Assembly: GCA_016190005.1 (NCBI GenBank)
Contig: JACPRK010000190.1
Coordinates: 1 to 38,210 of the forward strand
Source of the DNA: Candidatus Wallbacteria bacterium
GTDB taxonomy: Bacteria > Muiribacteriota > UBA6191 > JACPRK01
Reading direction: 5' to 3'
DNA length: 38,210 nt
Part shown: piece after piece, positions 32,734-38,210 of the stretch
Layout of the letters: each line of letters opens with the position of its first letter
Position numbering within the stretch: position 1 is the first letter of the stretch
Made by a program: the position numbers and the translations under genes
Notes under the pieces: model-generated
Seen by the model: the letters and a program-made list of their open reading frames with translations, nothing else
The model's database searches: none
What the model was told of the DNA's origin: nothing

Positions 32734-35115
32734 CTACGGCGGCCGGCGGGCGGCTCGCGACGGGGCCGGGTCGACGATGATGCAGGCGCCGAGGAGTCGC
32801 AGCTTGCCGGCGCCCGGCGGGCCAGGTTTCGAATCCCGTCCGACCAGGGGTTCGAGGAGCTCCACCAGGGCATCGACCTGCGCCTGCGACGGCCTGGGCC
32901 CGGCGCGTTCACGGATCAGCAGGTCGACGCCGGCGGGTGTCGCTGCAGAGAGGTTCTGTTCGAGCCGTTCCAGCCTGCGGAGACGCGCGAGGTCGGTGCG
33001 GCACGCGCGCTGGGCCTTGGCGAAGAGCGAGAGCACGCGGCGGAGCAACGGCCGGCACGCCGCCCCGGACGCGCCCGCCGCCGCCGCGCGCCCCAGGAGT
33101 CGAGCGGCTTCGCGGTCCGCCGTCCGGCGCCAGCCGGCCGAGGTCTCTGTTCCGGGACGCCACTGGGCCGAGAGCGCGGAGCGTCGGGCGGCCTTCAAGA
33201 GAGCCCGCGCTGCCACGTGCGGCGGGATGGGGTGACAGCCTCCCCGGCCCGGGATGAGTAGCCAGACGAGCGCCGGCACCCAGCCGGGCTCCCGAATCGC
33301 CGCGTAAACAGCGAGGAGGGCGGGTCGAGCTCCCGGCGGGAGCGTGCTCCCGCAGAGCAGACCGTCCGGCAGTCGCCGTGAGCGGGTCATCGCCCTGGGC
33401 GCCAGCTCCGACCAGCGTCTGTGCTCCCCCTCGAGGAATCCGGCCGCCCCGCCGGCAGCGGTGGAGGCAACTCGTGAAGTGGCCGCGCGCTCGATGCGCG
33501 CTCGCTTGGTCTGCAAGCGCAGAGACAGGCGCAGCAGTCGGTCCAGGGCGCGGTCGGGCGCCAGCTCCAGGACTCGAACGGTCTCGTGGGGCGAGCCAAT
33601 CCGATCGATTCGGCCCGCGCGCTGGACCAGCCGCACGGGGTTCCAGGGAAGATCGTAGCTGACCACGCACTCGGCCGCCTGCAGGTTCAACCCTTCGGAG
33701 AGGATGTCGGTGGCGACCAGGAGATCGATGGATTGCCCGTTGTCTCGGTCCGGGGCCGTGAAGCGGAGCAGGGCGGCCTCACGCGAACATCTTCCCGAGG
33801 CGGTCATGGCGCCGGAGCCGTGGAGCAAACCGATGCGCAGAGACTTCGGAGGCGGGGCTTCGGCAGGTTCAGGCTGAGCGGGGCCGGAGCGAGCCTGGCG
33901 CTGGAGGGTGCGGTAGAGCATCTCGGCCGTCTCGCGGTACTCGGTGAAAACGAGCGTCTTGCGGCCGGCGAGCTCGCCGTGGAGCCGCGCGGCCAGGGCC
34001 GCCGCCTTGGCGTCGGTGGTCTTCCTCAGCGGGGCGGCGAGGACTGCGAGCTCGCCCAGCCAGGTCTCGAGCGGGGACGGCGCGCCCTGGCCCGCCTCGT
34101 CGAACCGCAGCAGCCCTTGCACTCCACCCTCGTCGTCCATGTCGCTCTCGACCAGCCGCCGCAGAAGCCGGGCCCGGCTGGCGCCCCCCGCTTCGCGGTC
34201 GAGCCGTCGCGAGGCCTGGAGCCGATCGAGCGTCCGAAGAAAGGCCGCGATGCTGCTGGCCAGCCGTTTCGCCAGCAGGAACACCAGCAGTGGCGCCGCC
34301 GGCGCCAGCTTCTCCAGCGCCGAAACGACCGCGCCGAATCCCGCGCAGTCCGGCCCTGCGACGCTGACGCGCTGCGTCACGTGCCGGCGGGCCGGGTACG
34401 TCAGCAGCGGCCCGCGGCTGCTGCCCGTGTCTGGCTGCGTGGCCAGGTCCTCCCTGGTGTGCCGAGTGACGACGGCCGCCAGCACGGAGCCAAGCCCCAC
34501 TCCGCTCGCCAGCGCCACTCGCAGGTCGGCCACGCCCTCCGAAGCGAACGAGCCGTCGCCCGCAAAGAGCCTCAGTTGATGATACAGGTCCTGTATCCGG
34601 TTGTTGATCGGCGTGGCCGTCACCAGCAGCACGCGCCTCCCTGCGCAGAGCTCGGCCAGCCTCGCGTAGGAGCGCGTGCGGCCGTTGCGAAAGGCGTGCG
34701 CCTCGTCCACGACGACCAGTCCGGCGCCGCGGGCCTCCACGGCACTGCGGGCCCTCCCGAGCGCATCGTGCGTGACGCACCGGAACGTGACGCCGGTCCG
34801 GGCTGCTTCTTCCCGCCACATAGGCTCGATGCCCTTCGGTATCACGAAGACCGTGGAAACAGCTCTGGCCCCGTGCTCACCGGCGACCGCGAGCGCCACT
34901 CGGGTCTTCCCGAGCCCCGGGCTGTCGCAGACGAGCGCGCCGCCGAATCGCTCCATCGCCCGCATGGCGAACGCGACCCCAGCCCGCTGGAAATCGGCCA
35001 GCCCGCGGAACCACAGGGGTTCTCCACGCTCGGTCGCCCGCGCACCTCTCCCGTCCGGCGCACCGAAGAGCGTCGCCAGGACCTTCAGCCAGAGGTCCAT
35101 CGCGGTCGCCAGCAT
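32734..35115 (-). CDS. DEAH-box SNF2/RapA-like helicase of a restriction/defence module
   Basis: 793 residues from ATG 35115, which overlaps the methyltransferase stop as TGATG. The frame is open for another 860 nt upstream, but that part lies inside the methyltransferase and is not protein-like. Motif I is DSPGLGKT (Lys70), motif II DEAH (Asp137-His140), motif III LVTATPINNRIQDLYHQL; the second RecA domain (about 370-550) has TLVFTEYRETAEMLYRTL, motif V ATDILSEGLNLQAA and motif VI QRAGRIDRIG. The C-terminal 220 residues are Arg/Leu-rich helices without a recognised domain. The arrangement resembles DrmD-like or RapA-like helicases that accompany large adenine methyltransferases in defence loci. 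It probably translocates on DNA in the cytoplasm. No nuclease motif was found in it. Confidence 0.88.
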   Translation of the reverse strand: MLATAMDLWLKVLATLFGAPDGRGARATERGEPLWFRGLADFQRAGVAFAMRAMERFGGALVCDSPGLGKTRVALAVAGEHGARAVSTVFVIPKGIEPMWREEAARTGVTFRCVTHDALGRARSAVEARGAGLVVVDEAHAFRNGRTRSYARLAELCAGRRVLLVTATPINNRIQDLYHQLRLFAGDGSFASEGVADLRVALASGVGLGSVLAAVVTRHTREDLATQPDTGSSRGPLLTYPARRHVTQRVSVAGPDCAGFGAVVSALEKLAPAAPLLVFLLAKRLASSIAAFLRTLDRLQASRRLDREAGGASRARLLRRLVESDMDDEGGVQGLLRFDEAGQGAPSPLETWLGELAVLAAPLRKTTDAKAAALAARLHGELAGRKTLVFTEYRETAEMLYRTLQRQARSGPAQPEPAEAPPPKSLRIGLLHGSGAMTASGRCSREAALLRFTAPDRDNGQSIDLLVATDILSEGLNLQAAECVVSYDLPWNPVRLVQRAGRIDRIGSPHETVRVLELAPDRALDRLLRLSLRLQTKRARIERAATSRVASTAAGGAAGFLEGEHRRWSELAPRAMTRSRRLPDGLLCGSTLPPGARPALLAVYAAIREPGWVPALVWLLIPGRGGCHPIPPHVAARALLKAARRSALSAQWRPGTETSAGWRRTADREAARLLGRAAAAGASGAACRPLLRRVLSLFAKAQRACRTDLARLRRLERLEQNLSAATPAGVDLLIRERAGPRPSQAQVDALVELLEPLVGRDSKPGPPGAGKLRLLGACIIVDPAPSRAARRPP

Positions 35116-38100
35116 CAACGCGCTCCTCGGGCACCGGTCGCGAAGGCGAGCCAGTCTTCGAGCGCGGCCAGCTGGGAAGTGCTCAGTCCGTAGAACCGAG
35201 CAGCGACCCGATCCAGCTTCGTCGCGGCGGAGCGATCCTGACCTTCGGTCTCGTGCAGGCGCCGCGAAAGCTCCGCTAGCTCGCCGGTCCATCTCCCGCT
35301 GCGCGCGAGCGCCGGCAACGGCAGCATCCCGACTGTCCAGCAGAGAAAGCGACAGTAGCCGTCCTTGGCCCGCGGCGCGAGGCTGGCCAGGTACGCCCGT
35401 GCCGGCGCGGAGTTGAGCAGGGCTGCCAGCGCGTGTCCCACCGTGGAGTCGCTCACGGCCACATAGCTGGTCGTGTTGAGCGGCACCGGCCAACCCGGCC
35501 CGGCCGGCCCGAGTAGCGGCGCGTCGACGAAGACCGCCGTCGAGCTCCGCGCAATGTCCTTCCAGACCACCATCGGTCCCGCGAAGTCCCGCCCGTCCGG
35601 CCTTCCGCCGCCCATCCCATGCCTCTTCAGATACCGCCCGAGCCTGCGGCCATTGCTGCCCGCCGTTCGCCAGAGAACGCCCTCGGGGCAGCGAGCCCGC
35701 CAGGGCCGGATGCCGTCGCCACGCAAGAGCGGCCGTACGGCGTGGCGCTCGACGACGGCGGTGTAGGCCGATGGCCTCTGGCCGGTAGGGGTCCGGCTGA
35801 ATCCGCGAGAGAAGATGCGCGCACCCGCCACCGCCAGCTCGCAGCTCTCGACGACGAAGACGCTGTTGGCGCCCGTCTTGTGGCCCATCGAGGGGCGAAG
35901 CGAGGTCCCCAGCGGCGCCCCCGCGGCCCGCATCCGCGCCAGCGCATCCCGCACCGCGGCAGGCGCCGCGACCCATGGCGCCGCACCGTCGGCCTCGAGC
36001 GCAGGCAAGCGTCTCTGCGGCAGCTGGAACCGGCGCGACTCGCCGGCGCCCGCCTCGATGCGGCAGGCCACCTGGTGGTCCGGCCCGGCCGGATGCTTGC
36101 GGGCCGTGACGATGGCGGGGAAGGTATCGGCCCGGAAGAGCCTGCGCCTCGATGCCGAGTAGTCGGCGAGCGACGTGAGCGACCAGCCGTCCACCAGCCG
36201 CCGCCGGATGCCTCCCGCGTAGAGCGCGCTAAAGAGCTTGGACGGCAACATGAGTGAAACGATGCCGCCACTCCGGCAGAGCTCCATGGAGCGCTCCAGG
36301 AAGAGTATCGAGAGATCGATCTGCCCGCCGAGACCGGCTCCGGCGCCTCCCAGCTCGGCCCCGGCCCGCCAGCAGGCCTCCCGGAACGCGGAGTAGCGCG
36401 CGCGCAGCGCCGGCCGGACGGCTTGCGGAATGTCCTTCAGTCGCACCCACGGCGGATTCCCGATCACGATGTCGAACCCGCCCTCCGCGAGCGCCTCGGC
36501 GAAGTGCACCTCGAAGCCGAACGAAGGGAGCTCGCCGCCTTCGATGAGACGTCTTCTGAGCCGCATGAGCTGGCGCCTGGCGGCACGCCCCGCGTCGAGC
36601 GCGCGCCCGGCTGCGGCGTCCAGCCGCTGCGGCCGCCCGAACAGGTCCAGGCTCCGGCTCTGGGCCTCGAGTCCTTCGAGCTGCTCGGCCGCCACGCGCA
36701 GCCGGAAGTCGACCAGCTCCAGGGCCAGCTCCCGCTCCCGCGCTTCCAGCGCCGCTGCCGCCTTTCGCTTCGCCGGTCCCGACGAACGCTCGTAGCGGTC
36801 CTTGAGCGCGGGCAGCTCGCCCAGCCGCTCGCGCAGGCGGCCGTGAAACGCCGCGGAAGACGAGGGGTCGACCAGGTCGAGCGGCGCAAGGAGGCTGTCT
36901 CCCTGCTTCACCTTGTGGTCGAGGTTCGGCAGCGGCGGCACGCGGCGCACGTCGTCCTCCACCAGATCGACCGCCAGGGCCAGCCACAGGCGCAGACAGC
37001 AGAGCTTGACCGCGCTGCCGTTGAGGTCGACGCCGTACAGGTTGCGGTGAATGATCCGGCGCTTCAGGCGCCAGGCGGGCTCCGCCGGCAACCCCAGGCG
37101 CTTGCGCAGAGCCTGCTGTGCGCCGGTCAGCTCGCCGAGCATGCCGAGCAGGAACGCACCCGACCCGGCGGCCGGATCGAGCACGCGGATCGTCTCCAGC
37201 CCGTCCAGGGCGGCCGTCGCCGTCGCCGGGTCCAGGTGGCCGGCGTCGCGCTCGTCGGTGAGCCGGTCCGCGTCCCGGGCGGAGAGCCCCGCGCGGTGCG
37301 TGAGATGCTGCGAGAGCGCCTCTCGCGCCATCGCCGCCACGGCCTCTCTTGGCGTGTAGAAGCTGCCGGTCTCTCCACGCTCCTCGGCGTCCATCAGGTT
37401 CTCGAAGACTCGCCCAAGCATCTCGGGATCGACGCCGGTGTCCTGCTCGGTCTCGGGGTCCTCCCGGACTGTGAATCGGAACTTCTCGAGAAGCTGCGAG
37501 AAGGCTGCTTCGAAGGCCGGGTCCAGGATCGTGAGCTGCGGGTGCGCGCGCTCCACGGAGTCGGGTTCGAAGAGACCGCCGTTCAAGTACGGGAAGCGCC
37601 CGAGCGCCGCGGCCGCTGGAGTGCGAGCCTCCTCGGGGGTGTTGAGCACCTCGAAGAAGAGCACCTTCAGGGTGTCGCAGAACGGACGGCCGGCGGCCCT
37701 GGTCCGGGCGAAGAGCGCGGGGAGGAACGCGCGGTCGCGGTTCAGCCATCCCTTCTTCTGGATGAAGTACATGAAGAGCAGCCGGTTGAGCACGAGCAGG
37801 CAGAATCGCCGCGCGACGCCTTCGCGCTCGGGGAGGCGATCGGGCAGGTTTCGCAGGTGAACGCAGAAGGTGTCGAGCGTGCGGCGGAAGGCGACGAAGA
37901 AGGCGTCGGTCACGCGCTCGCGGTCGAGGGACTCCTCGATCCGGAAGGCCAGCTCCGTGGCGAGTTCGTCTGTGGAGAGGACACGCAGCTCCGACAGTGC
38001 CTCGAGGTCCGAGGCGTGCGGGTGGCAGCGGCGCACGACCAGGCGGCGAGTACGCAGCGAGTCCTGCCCCAGGACGCGGACGCAGAAAGTGAGCTCCGAG

Positions 38101-38210
38101 AAGCCCGGGCTGGCGAAGACGACGAGCTCGCGAGCCGCGGGAGCGCGGCGGAACCTGGCTGCCATCAGGGCGGTGACGCGCCCTGGCGCCGCGGGTCCTG
38201 CGAGCTCCAC
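35115..38210 (-). CDS. Large Eco57I/type IIG-like adenine-specific DNA methyltransferase (5' end outside the window)
   Basis: 1031 residues are visible and the frame runs off the window edge, so the true start is unseen. Numbered from the edge: a helical N-terminal part (about 80-300) with NRLLFMYFIQKKGWLN and FPYLNGGLFE, typical of Eco57I-type enzymes; FYTPREAVAAMA; SAM motif I DPAAGSG (345-351); LYGVDLNGSAVKLC; catalytic NPPW (585-588) in DIVIGNPPWVRLK, which marks N6-adenine methylation. After SLMLPSKLFSALYAG comes a TaqI-like specificity region (about 750-1000) with PLLRGDGIRPW and WKDIARSS. It would read a DNA target and methylate adenine; a nuclease domain, if any, would be in the missing part. 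The start of the helicase gene overlaps its stop, so the two are coupled. Likely part of a restriction or DISARM/BREX-like system. Confidence 0.9.
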   Translation of the reverse strand: MELAGPAAPGRVTALMAARFRRAPAARELVVFASPGFSELTFCVRVLGQDSLRTRRLVVRRCHPHASDLEALSELRVLSTDELATELAFRIEESLDRERVTDAFFVAFRRTLDTFCVHLRNLPDRLPEREGVARRFCLLVLNRLLFMYFIQKKGWLNRDRAFLPALFARTRAAGRPFCDTLKVLFFEVLNTPEEARTPAAAALGRFPYLNGGLFEPDSVERAHPQLTILDPAFEAAFSQLLEKFRFTVREDPETEQDTGVDPEMLGRVFENLMDAEERGETGSFYTPREAVAAMAREALSQHLTHRAGLSARDADRLTDERDAGHLDPATATAALDGLETIRVLDPAAGSGAFLLGMLGELTGAQQALRKRLGLPAEPAWRLKRRIIHRNLYGVDLNGSAVKLCCLRLWLALAVDLVEDDVRRVPPLPNLDHKVKQGDSLLAPLDLVDPSSSAAFHGRLRERLGELPALKDRYERSSGPAKRKAAAALEARERELALELVDFRLRVAAEQLEGLEAQSRSLDLFGRPQRLDAAAGRALDAGRAARRQLMRLRRRLIEGGELPSFGFEVHFAEALAEGGFDIVIGNPPWVRLKDIPQAVRPALRARYSAFREACWRAGAELGGAGAGLGGQIDLSILFLERSMELCRSGGIVSLMLPSKLFSALYAGGIRRRLVDGWSLTSLADYSASRRRLFRADTFPAIVTARKHPAGPDHQVACRIEAGAGESRRFQLPQRRLPALEADGAAPWVAAPAAVRDALARMRAAGAPLGTSLRPSMGHKTGANSVFVVESCELAVAGARIFSRGFSRTPTGQRPSAYTAVVERHAVRPLLRGDGIRPWRARCPEGVLWRTAGSNGRRLGRYLKRHGMGGGRPDGRDFAGPMVVWKDIARSSTAVFVDAPLLGPAGPGWPVPLNTTSYVAVSDSTVGHALAALLNSAPARAYLASLAPRAKDGYCRFLCWTVGMLPLPALARSGRWTGELAELSRRLHETEGQDRSAATKLDRVAARFYGLSTSQLAALEDWLAFATGARGAR

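Noticed and set aside
35116-35976. Upstream extension of the helicase frame into the methyltransferase gene
   Set aside because: The residues are not protein-like, and ATG 35115 in TGATG is a natural start.
32734-38210. Direct assignment as DISARM or BREX
   Set aside because: Only the methyltransferase and helicase are visible; the defining genes of either system are not in the window.

Overview
The window is GC-rich bacterial DNA with no rRNA, tRNA, phage or transposase gene. Lipoprotein signals, signal peptides and type II secretion/type IV pilus tip proteins point to a diderm. Two membrane-anchored Ser/Thr kinases with large extracytoplasmic parts, a CHASE2 cyclase and palindromic and heptamer repeats between genes would fit Acidobacteriota, Myxococcota or a related uncultured phylum. 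That placement is an inference; no marker gene here settles it.

Layout. (1) 324-6928, plus: a pilus/pseudopilus tip operon (large GspK/PilX-like protein with a beta-propeller, GspI/PilV-like and GspJ/PilW-like prepilins), followed without real gaps by a FecR-domain protein and a CHASE2 adenylate cyclase. (2) 7651-7063, minus: two small hypothetical genes, one without a usable start codon. (3) 7956-15826, plus: a bacterial SNF2 helicase and a SWIM zinc-finger protein, joined by stop/start overlaps to a second tip module of the same K-I-J order. A PstS-like lipoprotein and an ArsC-like phosphatase/arsenate reductase follow (15939-17284). (4) 24805-17361, minus: a secreted multidomain alpha/beta hydrolase, a TPR-like protein, a Ser/Thr kinase with a sialidase-like outer domain and a small collagen-like lipoprotein. 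(5) 24975-28840, plus: cysK, an NTF2-like secreted protein and a molybdopterin oxidoreductase. (6) 38210-28883, minus: an Eco57I-type adenine methyltransferase (cut by the window edge), a DEAH helicase whose start overlaps its stop, and 14 nt further a Ser/Thr kinase with a very long TPR region.

How the parts may work together. The two tip modules are paralogous in order but carry different large 'K' proteins, one linked to cAMP signalling and one to a DNA-helicase pair. This suggests alternative tips for a pilus or secretion filament whose motor, secretin and major pilin lie elsewhere. The methyltransferase-helicase pair looks like the end of a phage-defence or restriction operon, possibly extended by the kinase. 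The noncoding DNA is also structured: a palindrome with a conserved 16-nt loop sits at two convergent gene junctions, and heptanucleotide repeats occur between genes and inside the cleaved leaders of two prepilins, one of which appears split by a roughly 250-bp repeat insertion.
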